From NCBI GenBank assembly GCA_933228675.1, contig OW121742.1, positions 123,357,983 to 123,421,982 of the forward strand: a stretch of DNA of 64,000 nucleotides, given 5' to 3'. The position numbers and the translations under genes are program-made. The stretch comes from Stomorhina lunata. Taxonomy: Eukaryota > Arthropoda > Insecta > Diptera > Rhiniidae. A model generated the notes under the pieces. The model was not told the DNA's origin, ran no database searches, and saw nothing but the letters and a program-made list of their open reading frames with translations. How positions within the stretch are numbered: position 1 is the stretch's first letter; each line of letters opens with the position of its first letter. Below, piece by piece: positions 14,163-26,878 of this stretch.

Positions 14163-14440
14163 TAAGTCATAGAGTAACACATAGACGTAGAAAAAGACAA
14201 AGACATAGACTAAGGCATATACTAAGACATAGGCTAAGACATATAGTAAGACATAGGCTAAGGCAGAGACTAAAAAAGTAGACTAAGACAAAGAACAAGA
14301 CAATGACTAAGACTTAGACTAAATTATATACTAAGATATAGACTAAAAAATAGACATATACTAAGACATAAACTAACACGTAGACTAAGACATAGACTGT
14401 GACATAGGCTAAGAGATGAACTAACACATTGGTTAAGACT
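14163..14440 (-). repeat. Decayed 12-bp satellite in inverted orientation
   Basis: About 20 degenerate units of GACATAGACTAA, the reverse complement of TTAGTCTATGTC, with frequent substitutions and length changes (GGCATATACTAA, GACAAAGA). It is clearly older than the arrays at 0.4-1.5 and 15.6-16.3 kb and in the opposite orientation to both. Confidence 0.85.
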
Positions 14441-15645
14441 GTGATGATTTAGAAGAAAATAATTTTGGTGTTAAAGTGTTCTGACATGTTTTAGGAACAA
14501 CAAATCGTGTCATATAACACTACCTTCTAGAAATCATAAATACTTATTGTATACTTTGTTGTGTAAGCAGAGACTCGTAAAAGGAATGACAAGAAAAATT
14601 TTTGAAAATTCTTGCGATTCCATTGAGTAATCGAAATGTAGATGTAGGTGATGATGAACCTCATCATCATGATGCTGTTGACAATAAAAGTAAAGAAAAA
14701 CACAATCGAAGCATAAGAAAAGTATCAAAACAAACTAACTAAAAACTTTGTTAGTCTAACTCCCACCTAAACTTTGAAGATTTTTGGAATCTATTGAATT
14801 TTAGAAGGAAGACTCACAAATGCTTTATTTCATCAACTTCAATATTGTTAACATTTGTTTGAAGCAGCTCTTAGGGAAAAAAGCACTGGCAAGGATAATG
14901 CAAGAAAAAAACCTAATGATGCCTTGGTTTAGAAAGCTTTGAAAAAAATCCTGAGTTATATTATTTGTGCTTTCAAATCCCTTCAGAGGGAATATTTTTG
15001 GAGTGTTAATAGCAAAAATATCAACATAAATGGATAAGGCAAACAAATTTGAATCTATTTTAAATAATTATATAGTTATTTTAGTTGTTTTTAAAACACA
15101 AAAAACCTAATCATATATTTGTCTTCTCTATAAATTTATTGTGAAACCTCTATAGATCATAATTTCGTGGTCGATTTTTTTTTATCAAAAACGTTGGCAA
15201 ATTTTGCCTTCGCTCTGTCATTTTTTGTTTATTCCTCCAGCTCTCGGTCTGTTATCATCTGGGGAAATCAAACATTTTATAATTAGTCATTGGCAAACGT
15301 TGCCAGCAATTCGTTGCTGGTTGTGGTTATTATGAGAGACTAATACACAGAACTCCATAAAAAGGAAACCATCGGAAAAAACGCAATAATAAATGAAAGA
15401 ACAAACCATCATCATCAGTGCTAAAGCTTTGGGATGTTATTTTATTGCCACAAATCGACAAAGTTTAAAAAAAAATACGAAAATAGCCAACATAGGCAAA
15501 TAAATTCAAAGCATAAAATCTAAGGCGAGTAAAAAAGTACAAAAAGAGTGAAAAGAAAATTGGATGCGTTAGCAAGGATATGCTATTAATAAGTAGTCAA
15601 AACACAATTACAAATTGTCTAAGTTCAAGCTGTAGATTGGTAAAG
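14441..15645. other. Non-coding spacer
   Basis: AT-rich sequence with two short minus-strand ORFs (64 codons at 14534-14728 and 73 codons at 14825-15046) that lack recognisable domains and look like chance. No RNA gene was seen. Confidence 0.5.
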
Positions 15646-16332
15646 TTTAAGCCTAGTCTATGTCTTAGTCTAAGTCTATGTCTTATTCTATGTCTTAGTC
15701 TATGTCTTAGTCTATGTTTTAGTCTATGTCTTAGTCTATGTCTTAGTCTATGTCTTAGTCTATGTCTTAGTCTATGTCTTAGTCTATGTCTTAGTCTATG
15801 TCTTAGTCTATGTCTTAGTCTATGTCTTAGTCTATGTCTTAGTCTATGTCTTAGTCTATGTCTTAGTCTATGTCTTAGTCTATGTCTTAGTCTATGTCTT
15901 AGTCTATGTCTTAGTCTATGTTTTAGTCTATGTCTTAGTCTATGTTTTAGTCTATGTCTTAATCTATGTCTTAGTCTATGTCTTAGTCTATGTCTTAGTC
16001 TATGTCTTAGTCTATGTCTTAGTCTATGTCTTAGTCTATGTCTTAGTCTATGTCTTAGTCTATGTCTTAGTCTATGTCTTAGTCTATGTCTTAGTCTATG
16101 TCTTAGTCTATGTCTTAGTCTATGTCTTAGTCTATGTCTTAGTCTATGTCTTAGTCTATGTCTTAGTCTATGTCTTAGTCTATGTCTTAGTCTATGTCTT
16201 AGTCTATGTCTTAGTCTATGTCTTAGTCTATGTCTTAGTCTATGTCTTAGTCTATATCTTAGTCTATGTCTTAGTCTATGTCTTAGTCTGTGTCTATGTC
16301 TTAGTCTATGACTTATTCTATGTCTTAGTAAA
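15646..16332 (+). repeat. 12-bp satellite array, unit TTAGTCTATGTC (second block)
   Basis: About 57 copies of the same 12-mer as at 0.4-1.5 kb and in the same orientation, but more homogeneous. Scattered variants are TTTTAG, TTAATC and a 6-bp unit near 16290. The open frame across it (repeating Leu-Ser-Leu-Cys) is a by-product of the 12-bp period. Confidence 0.95.
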
Positions 16333-18130
16333 TATCAACAGTTTTGTAAAGAAAAGTAAGATTGTCTTTTATTTTGATCTCATTTCCGGTTTCCATTTCC
16401 GGTTTGGACTATTATTTGACTATAGCTCCTTTTTGATGCTACTTAACCGAAAATTTGTTTGTAAAATATCCTGAGTAGCCCCTGAATATTGAGACAAATA
16501 CAAATCAAATGATGTTTGTTGATTTCAACTTTATGGTAAACAAATTGCAACAAAAAAATATTGTGTTGCCCCAATATAAATTGGAAAAAAATAAATAAAG
16601 CTCAGCTGCAAAACAAGACCCCAGCTAAAAACATATTCACAATCATAAATATGAAAAAATAGAGTCGAGTAGTTCGACAAAAAAAGATTATACTTTTTAA
16701 ACGTTATATTGAACAAGTCTTTTAGTCTGCTCTCCCTATACAATTTAAAAGCTGTTTATTTTTTTGCTTCATTTCTTATATTTATAGGTTATTTTTCCAA
16801 TTTTCTTTTTTGTTGTTGTTTTTGCTCTTGCTATTAAAAAGCCTTGGTTGAGTAGAATTTTTCCATTTTGTTTTTGTATAACATAGTGCAATTAAAAATA
16901 AATCGCCAATGGTGCCTTTTATGCTATTTTCAAAAGCTCAAAGGCTCGTTGTTATTGAAAATTGGTAAGAAAAAATAAAAATATGATTCTTTGTAAATAC
17001 TTTTTGAAAGAGAAATGGTCATGGGGAAAAATATGTATTAATAATTTAACAGATGAAATTGGAATATAATCAAACACAAAAAGGTGATATTGTTAAAAAC
17101 GAAATCCTGAAAATGCTTTGAATAAAATTTAGAGAATAGCAGGGATTTATTGATAAAGATCTAAATTGAATTTGTAGAAAACTGGGGAAATACAAATGAA
17201 GTTGTTTTATTCTTAATTAAAGAAAAGTTAATCAAATCGGAGTCTTTTAAAAATGTTTTCCAAAATTGGTAATGAAATAGTAAAAATTTTCATTATATTC
17301 AATTCTCTCATTTAAACAACAAAAGCAAAACAAAAATATTCACCAAAAACAATCTTCCTTAACATTTTGTCACTTACATTCTATTTTGTAAAAAAAAAAA
17401 AAAACGATTAAAAGCTTGACATGTCCTGCTGTGTCAGCAGCCAACAGTGACTCCTAAATTTAACAAAAAATATCTCATAATAGTAACAATGACTATTAGG
17501 ACAAAGGAAAGAAGGACGTGGCGACAAACGGACGGCCAGACTGACAGACGGAGGGACAGACATACAACATCTAGTAAAAATTTTATTACCTAAAATGAAC
17601 AATAAACACATGAAATAAATGAAAAACTTTTAAATCCATAAAAGAAAAACTAAAACAAAAACCTAGTAATGAAAAACCACTTTGGTAGCCTGTGAACACC
17701 CATTTATAACTCTACGAGTTTGGTGACTGTCCCAGAGATTACAAGCAGGACTTTACAGCTTAAAGTTTAAACTCTAAACTCAACACTCGCAAACAATTGT
17801 CGTTTTTCACAACGACAAAACTATGTTGAGCACGCGATAAAGTTTTATTTTATTGGAGTTAAAGTTGGAATTTGAAAAAAAAACAAAAAAAAAAATATTA
17901 ACAAAAATATGGAAAAGATAAAAGTTATTGTTTATAGCTACAGCCATATTTACTAGTCAATACTTTTGTCACAGCCCCAGACATAGCTTAAGCCAAACCT
18001 TAAGGGCAGTTTCTAGTCATAGTCTCTAGCTATAGTTTATAGATATATTCCCTCGTCATAGACTCTTCCCTTTTTCTTCTTCTTCTGCTATCCTTGTCTG
18101 CCTGTATGTCTGCTTGTCTGTCAATAAATA
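16333..18130. other. Non-coding spacer
   Basis: AT-rich sequence with oligo-A runs (about 17389-17404). Short ORFs (16531-16743 and 17408-17611, both minus) have no recognisable features. Near 17940-18060 there is a loosely repeated AGTCATAG/AGCTATAG texture that may be a fully decayed satellite. Confidence 0.5.
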
Positions 18131-19500
18131 GGTCTTCCTATCGTCAACTTTTCTAAAGAAATGTCTTTCTATCGTTAACTTTTCTATAGAAATGTCTTCC
18201 TATCGTTAACTTTTCTACAGAAATGTCTTCGTATCGTCAACTTTTCTATAGAAATGTCTTCCTATCGTCAACTTTTCTATAGAAATGTCTTCCTATCGTC
18301 AACCTTTCTATAGAAATGTCTTCCTACCGTCAACTTCTCTATAGAAATGTCTTCCTATCGTCAATTTTTCTATAGAAATGTCTTCCTATCGTAAACTTTT
18401 CTATAGAAATGTCTTCCTATCGTCAACTTTTCTATAGAAATGTCTTCTTAGCGTCAACTTTTCTATAGAAATGTCTCCCTTTCGTCAACTTTTCTATAGA
18501 AATGTCTTCCTATCGTCAACTTTTCAATAGAAGTGTCTTTCTATCGTCAACTTTTCTATAGAAATGTCTTCATATCATCAACTTTTCAATAGAAATGTCT
18601 TCCTATAGTCAACTTTTCTATAGAAATATCTTCTTATCGTCAACTTTTGTATGGAAATGTTTTCCTATCGTCAACCTTGATATAAAAATGTCTTCCTATC
18701 GTCAAATTTTCTATAGAAATGTCTTCATATCGCCAACTTTTCTATAGAAATGTCTTCCTATCGTCAACTTTTCTATAGAAATGTCTTCCTATCGTCAACT
18801 TTTCTATAGAAATGTCTTCCTATCGTCAACTTTTCTATAGAAATGTCTTCCTATCGTCAACTTTTCTATAGAAATGTCTTCCTATCGTCAACTTTTCTAT
18901 AGAAATGTCTTCCTATCGTCAACTTTTCTATAGAAATGTCTTCCTATAGTCAACTCTTCTACAGAAATGTCTTCCTATCGTCAACTTTTCTATAGAAATG
19001 TCTTCCTATCGTCAACTTTTCTATAGAAATGTCTTCCTATCGTCAACTTTTCTATAGAAATGTCTTCCTATCGTCAACTTTTCTATAGAAATGTCTTCCT
19101 ATCGTCAACTTTTCTAAAGAAATGTCTTCCTATCGTCAACTTTTCTATAGAAATGTCTTCCTATCGCCAACTTTTCTATAGAAATGTCTTCCTATCGTCA
19201 ACTTTTCTATAGAAATGTCTTCTTATCGTCAACTTTTCTATAGAAATGTCTTCCTATCGTCAACTTTTCTATAGAAATGTCTTCCTATCGTCAACTTTTC
19301 TGAGAAATGTCTTTCTATCGTCAACTTGTTTATAGAAATGTTTTCCTATCGTTCACTTTTCTGTAGAAATGTCTTCCTATCGTCAACTTTTTTATAGAAG
19401 TGTCCTCCTGTCGTCATTTTTTCTATAGTAATATCTTCCTATCGTTAACTTTTCTTTAGAAATGTCTTCCTATCATTAACTTTTTTTTAGAAATGTCTGC
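18131..19500 (+). repeat. 31-bp satellite family A, plus orientation, block 1
   Basis: About 44 copies of a 31-bp unit with the key strings CAACTTTTCTATAGAAATGT and TCTTCCTATCGT. CTATAG recurs at exact 31-bp intervals, for example 19021 and 19052. Each unit contains the perfect 12-bp palindrome TTTCTATAGAAA. Homogeneity is highest at about 18750-19280 and falls at both ends, as expected if unequal exchange homogenises the centre. Confidence 0.96.
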
Positions 19501-21445
19501 TGTGTATTAAAAATGGTCGAAAGTGATTGATAAATTTGAGTACAATTGTAATAGCTATGACGACTTAGTTTAGAACAGAAAAGTTTTATGCAACTATTGG
19601 TGTGTATACCAAATTTTATAGGAATCGGTATATATTTGACCGTAGCAGTCATATTAAAACCACTCCCCGAAACCACTAAAATGTGACAAACGCCAGATAA
19701 AACTAATAAATTACAATTTACATGGTAAATTACGTCTACATGGTAAAATTTTCATTCATCAAATTGCTAATACTAACACTCTTTACGAAAAAAACACCAA
19801 GAAAAAATCCAAAGTATACTTTTAGGCTTTATATATAAACAAAATCTATTTTATTAAGCTAACCTTTTTAATACTACCAAATACTTTTATGACAAAAATG
19901 TACAATTTCTAATAAAATTTTCATTCCAAATTGGCTAAATGAATGCCCTCCATGTGAGCTCCTCATCTCTATGGCAAGTTTTCAAAAAACGAAAAAAAAA
20001 CTACAAAATGTTTGCACTCTAATAGAATAAAATGAGGCTCTTGATGCAAATTGATTTGGATTAGTCGAAAGCAATAACCGTCCAGTGACAAAACTACAAT
20101 ATGAGAATGAATAGCAACAAAACGAAAACTACTAATAAAACTTTAACAAACAATTCACACTTTCATATGAGAAACTATAAAAATAAAATGACCATTTCTG
20201 AAGCTGCAGCACAAATCCAAATAGTGAAAATGTTGGTATTCCTACTAAATGTTCGTAGTTATTACGAAATAAAAATGAAGTTACTTTTTAGAAGGAAAAA
20301 AATTTGCTGTAAAAGTTGTAGTTTGGCTATTATTGAATAAAACAGGAGCAAAATGCATGTGACAACGCCTGGTTTTGTCACTTGTTGTAAATATTTGTTT
20401 GTTTCGTTGACACTTCAACCAAACGTTCCACTATTCAATTGCCCCCCGCTTCTTTCGTCTGTTGACTTTTTATAACGTGGATTTCTACAATTTAATAAAC
20501 TTCTGCAAACTCGCAAGAGCTTTTATTAGAATTATAAATGTGTAAAGGATCTTCAACGAGGGTGTGAGTGAGTCCTTTGACTATACACATGTGTGCGTTT
20601 AAGCGCATAAAAATTTATTGCTTTGGACATAAAACTACTCATACGTACACAAAGGCATGCAACTGTCCCCATACTTGCTACACACACAGTCCCTACACCT
20701 ACCCCTACACAGACATTCTAAAACTACTGTCATTGTATTGCTTGTTATATTTTTTTGCTTTGGCTCGTCCTTTATGCTCAAAACTATTTGTGTTTCTTCA
20801 CTTTGCTTCACTTTACTCTCTAGTGAAGTGAACGCAAAGCTTTTTTACCAACATGAAATGGGTGTGTCCTTTATGTGCATAACTATTTGTTATTTTATGC
20901 TATTGTCCAGAGATTTTTCAATTTGTTTGACTTTGGCTGTTGTTGCTTTTAACACTGATAATGACACTGTTTGCTTTTTTTTGTTCTTTCAATGCATCTA
21001 AAAACTACAACTCTGCATAGAGATATATATGTATAATTTTCCTAACCCGTATGTGTCCTTAAAATAGAGTAGATTTTATATAATAAAAGTGTTTTCTTAT
21101 TAAGTAATGAAATTAGGTTTTATGCTTATGTATTTTTATTATAGAAAAAAGTAAATAGTCCTTGTAAAATTCATATATGAAAAGCTCTAAGATTTTCTTG
21201 GGAATGTCTTAGTTATAGTCAAATATATCTAATTTAATAATTTTGCCATAAACCAAATGTTTCTCTAAGAGATATTGAAGAAACTTCAGGATTCTTAAGA
21301 TTCTTTTAATGATGTTTATATTTAAAGCTATCCTGTGGAAAATATTAATACACTTCCAAATGCGCAAGTTTGCGCAAATCTCATTTTGAAGTAGCTTTCT
21401 ATACTCTTTTGGACTTTAACTGCAGAATCGTATTTGCTTATTTCT
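19501..21445. other. Non-coding spacer
   Basis: AT-rich, apparently single-copy DNA. ORFs of 79, 87 and 114 codons at 20101-20340, 20568-20831 and 20657-21001 (the last two overlap in different frames) show no domain, no plausible codon bias and no recognisable family. CA-rich stretches lie at 20640-20720. No RNA gene was recognised. Confidence 0.5.
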
Positions 21446-23232
21446 ACTTCTTATCGTCAACTTTTCTAAAGAAATGACTTCCTACGTCAACTTTTCTATA
21501 GAAATGTCTCCCTATCGTCAACCTTTCTATAGAAATTTCTTCCTATTGACAACTTTTCTATAGAAATGTCTTCCTATCGTCAAATTTTCCATAGAAATGT
21601 CTTCCTATCGTCAACTTTTCTATAGAAATGTCTTCCTATCGTCAACTTTTCTATAGAAATTTCTTCCTATCGTCAACTTTTCTATAGAAATGTCTTCCTT
21701 CGTCAACTTTTCTATAAAAATGTCTTCCTATCGTTAACTTTTCTATAGAAATGTCTTCCTATCGTCAACTTTTCTATAGAAATGTCTTCCTATCGTCAAC
21801 TTTTCTATAGAAATGTCTTCCTATCGTCAACTTTTCTACAGAAATGTCTTCCTATCGTCAACTTTCTATAGAAATGTCTTCCTATCGTCAACTTTTCTAT
21901 AGAAATGTCTTCCTTCGTCAACTTTTCTATAGAAATGTCTTCCTATCGTTAACTTTTCTATAGAAATGTCTTCCTATCGTCAACTTTTCTATAGAAATGT
22001 CTTCCTATCGTCAACTTTTCTATAGAAATGTCTTCCTATCGTCAACTTTTCTATAGAAATGTCTTCCTATCGTCAACTTTTCTACAGAAATGTTTTCCTA
22101 TCGTCAACTTTTCTATAGAAATGTATTCTTATCGTCAACTTTTCTATAGAAATGTCTTCCTATCGTCAACTTTTCTATAGAAATGTCTTCCTATCGTCAA
22201 CTTTTCTATAGAAATGTCTTCCTATCGTCAACTTTTCTACAGAAATGTCTTCCTATCGTCAACTTTTCTATAGAAATGTCTTCCTATCGTCAACTTTTCT
22301 ATAGAAATGTCTTCCTTCGTCAACTTTTCTATAGAAATTTCTTCCTATCGTCAACTTTTCTATAGAAATGTCTTCCTTCGTCAACTTTTCTATAAAAATG
22401 TCTTCCTATCGTCAACTTTTCTATAGAAATGTCTACCTTCGTCAACTTTTCTGTAGAAATGTCTTAGTATCGTCAACGTTTCTTTAGAAATGTCTTCCTA
22501 TCGTCAACTTTTCTATAGAAATGTCTTCCTGTCGTCAACTTTTCTATAGAAATGTCTTTCTATCGTCAACTTTTCCATAGAAATGTCTTCCTATCGTCAA
22601 CTTTTCCATAGAAATGTCTTCCTATCGTCAACTTTTCTATAGAAATGTCTTCCTATCGTCTACTTTTCTATAGAAATGTCTTCCTATCGTCAACTTTTCT
22701 ATAGAAATGTCTTCCTTCGTCAACTTTTCTGTAGAAATGTCTTCCTATCGTCAACGTTTCTTTAGAAATGTCTTCCTATCGTCAACTTTTCTATAGAAAT
22801 GTCTTCCTATCGTCAACTTTTCTATAGAAATTTCTTCCTATCGTCAACTTTTCTATAGAAATATCTTCCTTCGTCAACTTTTCTATAGAAATGTCTTCCT
22901 ATCGTCAACTTTTCTATAGAAATGTCTTCCTATCGTTAACTTTTCTATAGAAATGTCTTCCTATCGTCATTTTTTCTATAGAAATTTCTTCATATCGTCA
23001 ACTTTTCTACAGAAATGTCTTCCTATCGTCAACTTTTCTATAGAGAAGTCTTCCTATCGTCAACTTTTCTATAGAAATGTCTTCCTATCGTCAACTTCTC
23101 TATAGAAATGTCTTCCTATCGTCAACTTTTCTATAAAAATGTCTTCCTATCGTCAATTTTTCTATAGAAATGTCTTACTATCTTCAAGTTTTCTATAGAA
23201 GTAACTTCCTGTCGTCAACTTTTCTATAGAAA
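21446..23232 (+). repeat. 31-bp satellite family A, plus orientation, block 2
   Basis: About 57 units of the family A repeat. Several units are 29 bp because TAT is reduced in the string CTTCCTTCGTC (near 21698, 21913, 22316, 22376, 22437, 22713, 22870). Rare variants recur in sets: CTGTAG followed one unit later by AACGTTTCTTTAG appears at about 22441 and again 278 bp downstream, indicating multi-unit duplications. Confidence 0.96.
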
Positions 23233-25032
23233 ATTTAAAATTTGCCTTGTAGGGATTTAATAAAATATCGAAATTTTTTTTTGTATTTATTTTTATTTTG
23301 CTATTTCCCGAATATATTTGCCTTGTCATCAAAACTTTTATTAAATAAAAATTGCATTTTAAAAACAACTCTTGTCATTTTCCATATTTGTCTACTTGAC
23401 ATCATAGAGAGTATAAAACAACAGGGTCATTTACATGCATGTCCTGTACAAACCTTTAACAATATACTCTTAATTTCCCCTAACAAATTTTGTTCAATAA
23501 AAAAATTGTTATTTTAATAAAATTTTCAATAAAAGCAAAATAAGTGAAAATTAAAATATTGCTGTTAACTTTATTAATTGTTAAAGATTTTTGTTTTTTT
23601 ACAGGAATACAAATTTTAACATGTAACAAAAATCAGATGACAGGTTGTCAGGAACAGAATATAAAATCATTGTATTCCCGATGTTATTGTATAGGTTTGA
23701 AAATGAAAAAGCAAAAAAGAGGGAGTAGAGAAAAGATAGTAAAATATAAATTTATTTTTGTAATAATTTAAACATAAAAAAATCTTATTAAATGTTCATA
23801 AGAATAAACACAAGAAAATAACAATTTTAAACAAACATTATCCTTTTTTCACACCCACTTCAAGTCCTTTAGTATTACAGGCTTTTAGTTTAATTAATTT
23901 AAAATCATTTTTTTCTCCTGTCACACTTCCTTTTCAGCCTTTCTTTTGATTGTTTACTGGAAAAAAATATTGAATCAATTTTCTCATTTATTTGACGTGT
24001 CCTTTTTATAAAGTATGTTTTCTATTTTTTTGTCACATATTTTCCTAACATTGATTAACATTTTACATTTAATTAAGTTTGCAACACTTTTGTTTTAAAT
24101 TAAAGCAAAAAAAGTGTCAGTTTTTCTAATTTAACGCTAACGTTGATGATGTCCTTTCATACACATTTGACATTTTTTGCTAACAGTTATTTTAGCCTTT
24201 TGTGATTATAATCAAATTCGCATTTATTCATTCATTTTCTAAAGCTATCCCATTTTTTTGTGTTAAACTATTCATTCGGAGTTTGAAAAAAATTTTTAAA
24301 TTTTTTTTATAATTCTAATTTACTCTTCATTCATTTTTTTTATTTCCATAGATAGAGCCTTTTTTCGTGCTTTTGTTTGCTTAAAACAAATTTGCATGTA
24401 ATGTATCCCTTTTTTGTGTATTAAGTTTCCTTATGTCCTTCCAGTGCCGAGATTATCAATGTGCATTAATCAAGTGAAGACTAATTAAAATGTACATTGA
24501 CGATAGATAGCATTGATTATGATGAAAATGACGGCCATGAAATGTGTGTCCAATAGGATGGGGATGGGCATTAGATAATGGAGATTATATTGCACAGTGG
24601 GGTGTTTAATACAAGTTGTATAGTTTAAACTTTCTATAATTAACGAGATTTTTGAAAAATAAAAATTAAGAGAACATTAAATACTCTAGTCAAGAAAAAT
24701 AAAATGTAATAAAATTGTCGATTGTAGTATTTTTTCGTAATCAATTTTAAAGTTTTTGCATAGGCGGCTCTATAATAACCACAGATTGATATTCCCTAAT
24801 TAAGAAAATGTTTTGTCCTTAATAACACATAAAAGGATCAAATCCTTATTTAAACATCCCACTGTTTCCTGCCGATAATGCTTTATGTAGGATGAGGTTG
24901 CATTGAATTTCCTTACTAATAAAGCCACACAAATGACATTAAAATCAAGGATTTCTTTTTATTAGCAGAAAATCGATATTGTAAAGTTAATTTGAATTTT
25001 CAAATTTTTGTATTGAAAATTTTCACTTTTAA
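23233..25032. other. Non-coding spacer
   Basis: Very AT-rich, with short ORFs of 91 and 75 codons (23242-23517 and 23544-23771) lacking recognisable domains. No RNA gene was recognised. Confidence 0.5.
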
Positions 25033-26878
25033 CAACTTTCTATAGACAAAGTCCTACAAGCGTAAAATTTTCTATTAAAAAGCCTTCATAAAGTCCACTT
25101 TTCTACAGAAAAGTCTTTTTAATGTCAACTTTTCTAACAAAAAGTTTTCCAAACGTCAACTTTTCTACAAAAACGTCTTCCCAACGTCAACTTTTCTATA
25201 AAAAAAGTCTTCCCAACGTCAACTTTTGTTGGAAAACCCTTTCCAAAGTCAACTTTTCTATAGAAAAGTCTTCCTAACGTCAACATTTCTGTAGAAATGT
25301 ATTCACATAGTCAACTTTTTTAAAGACATGTCTTCCTGTCATCAACTTTTTTATCAAAATGTCTTCCCAACGTCAACTTTTCTATAAAAAAGTCTTCCCA
25401 ACGTCAACTTTGGTATAGAAAAGTCTTTCCAAAGTCAACTTTTCTATAGAAAAGTCTTCCGAATGTCAACATTTCTGTAGAAATATTTTCATATCGTCAA
25501 CTTTTTTAAAGACATGTCTTACTGTAGTCAACTTTTCTAAAGAAAAGTCTTCCCAACGTCAACTTTTCTATAGAAAAGTCTTCCCAACGTCAACTTTTGT
25601 ATAGAAAAGTCTTCCCAACGTCAACTTTTCTATAGAAAAGTCTTCCCAACGTCAACTTTTCTATAGAAAAGTCTTCCCAACGTCAACTTTTCTATTAAAA
25701 AGTCTTCCCAACGTCAACTTTGGTATAGAAAAGTCTCCCCAAGGTCAACTTTTCTATAAAAAAGTCTTCCTAACGTCAACTTTTGTATAGAAAAGCCTTT
25801 CCAAAGTCAAATTTTTTATGGAAAAGTCTTCCTAACGTCAACTTTTCTATACAAAAGTCTACCGAATGTGAACATTTCTGTAGAAATGTCTTCCTATCGT
25901 CAAATTTTTTATAGACATGTCTTCCTGTCGTCAACTTTTCTATAAAAAAGTCTTCCCAACGTCAACTTTCTATAGAATAGTAAATTTTTCTATTGAAAAG
26001 TTTTCCTTTGGTCAACTTTTCTATAAAAAAGTTGACCAAAGGAAGAAAAGTCTTCCTATCATCAACTTTTCTATAGAAAAGTCTTCCTATCATCGACTTT
26101 TCTATAGAAAAGTCTTGCTTTGGTCAACTTTTCTATAGAAAATTCTTCCTTTGGTCAACTTTTTTTTCAGAAAAGTCTTTTTTTGGTCAACATTTCTAAA
26201 GAAAAGTCTTCCTTTAGTCAACTTTTCTATAGAAAATTCTTCTTTTGGTCAAATTTTTTACAGAAAAGTCTTCCTTTGGTCAACTTTCCTACAGAAAAGT
26301 TTTCCTTTGGTCAACTTTTCTATAGAAAAGTCTTCCTTTGGTCAACTTTTCTATAGAAAAGTCCTCCTTTGGTCAACTTTTCTATAGACAAATCTTTCTT
26401 TGGCCAACGTTTCTACAGAAAAGTTTTTTTTTGATTATTTTTTTTATAGAAATGTTCTAGTTTGGTCAACTTTTCTATAGAAATGTTTTCCTTTCGTCAA
26501 CCTTTCAAATATATAATAATTACTTCCTTTTGTCATGTTTTCTATAGAAATGTCCTCGTTTGGTCAGCTTTTCTATATAAATGTCTTCCTTTGGTCAACT
26601 TTTCTATAAAAATGTCTTCCTTTGGTCAACTTTTCTATAGAAATGTCTGTTTTTGGTCAACTTTTCTATAGAAATGTCTTCCTTAAGTCAATTTTTTTTA
26701 TAGAAATGTCTTCCTTTGTTCAGTTTTTCTATATAAATGTCTTTCTTCGATCAATTTTTTTTACAGAAATGTCTTTCTCTGGTCAATTTTTTTTATAGAA
26801 ATGTCCTCGTTTGGTCAACTTTTCTATAGAAATGTTTTCCTTTTGTCAACTTTTTTATAGAAATGCCTTCCTGTATGT
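25033..26878 (+). repeat. 31-bp satellite family A, plus orientation, block 3 (AACGTC and TTTGGTC subfamilies)
   Basis: About 59 units of family A, more diverged than the other blocks. The left half uses AAGTCTTCCCAACGTCAAC and the right half AAGTCTTCCTTTGGTCAAC. In units ending AGAAAAGTC the central palindrome extends to 18 bp (ACTTTTCTATAGAAAAGT). ORFs of 69-78 codons here repeat every 31 residues (three units of 31 bp) and are not genes. Confidence 0.95.
26003..26044. repeat. Perfect 18-bp inverted repeat inside a family A array
   Basis: TTCCTTTGGTCAACTTTT at 26003-26020 and its exact reverse complement at 26027-26044 are separated by the 6-base loop CTATAA. Plus-oriented units continue on both sides, so a single unit has been inserted or copied in the opposite orientation (fold-back). 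Confidence 0.9.

Noticed and set aside
15580..16311. 243-codon ORF with repeating Leu-Ser-Leu-Cys
   Set aside because: Produced by the 12-bp satellite; there is no domain beyond the repeat.
20568..21001. Overlapping 87- and 114-codon ORFs
   Set aside because: They overlap in different frames, begin in a CA-rich tract and contain no recognisable domain.
22183..22365. ORFs of 60-90 codons in family A arrays (also at 25917-26671, 32026-32292, 41346-41597)
   Set aside because: The translated sequence repeats every 31 residues as expected for a 31-bp satellite read in rotating frames; not genes.
18131..23232. CRISPR-like array because of the 31-bp repeats
   Set aside because: Units are contiguous with no spacers, no cas genes are present, and the context is eukaryotic.
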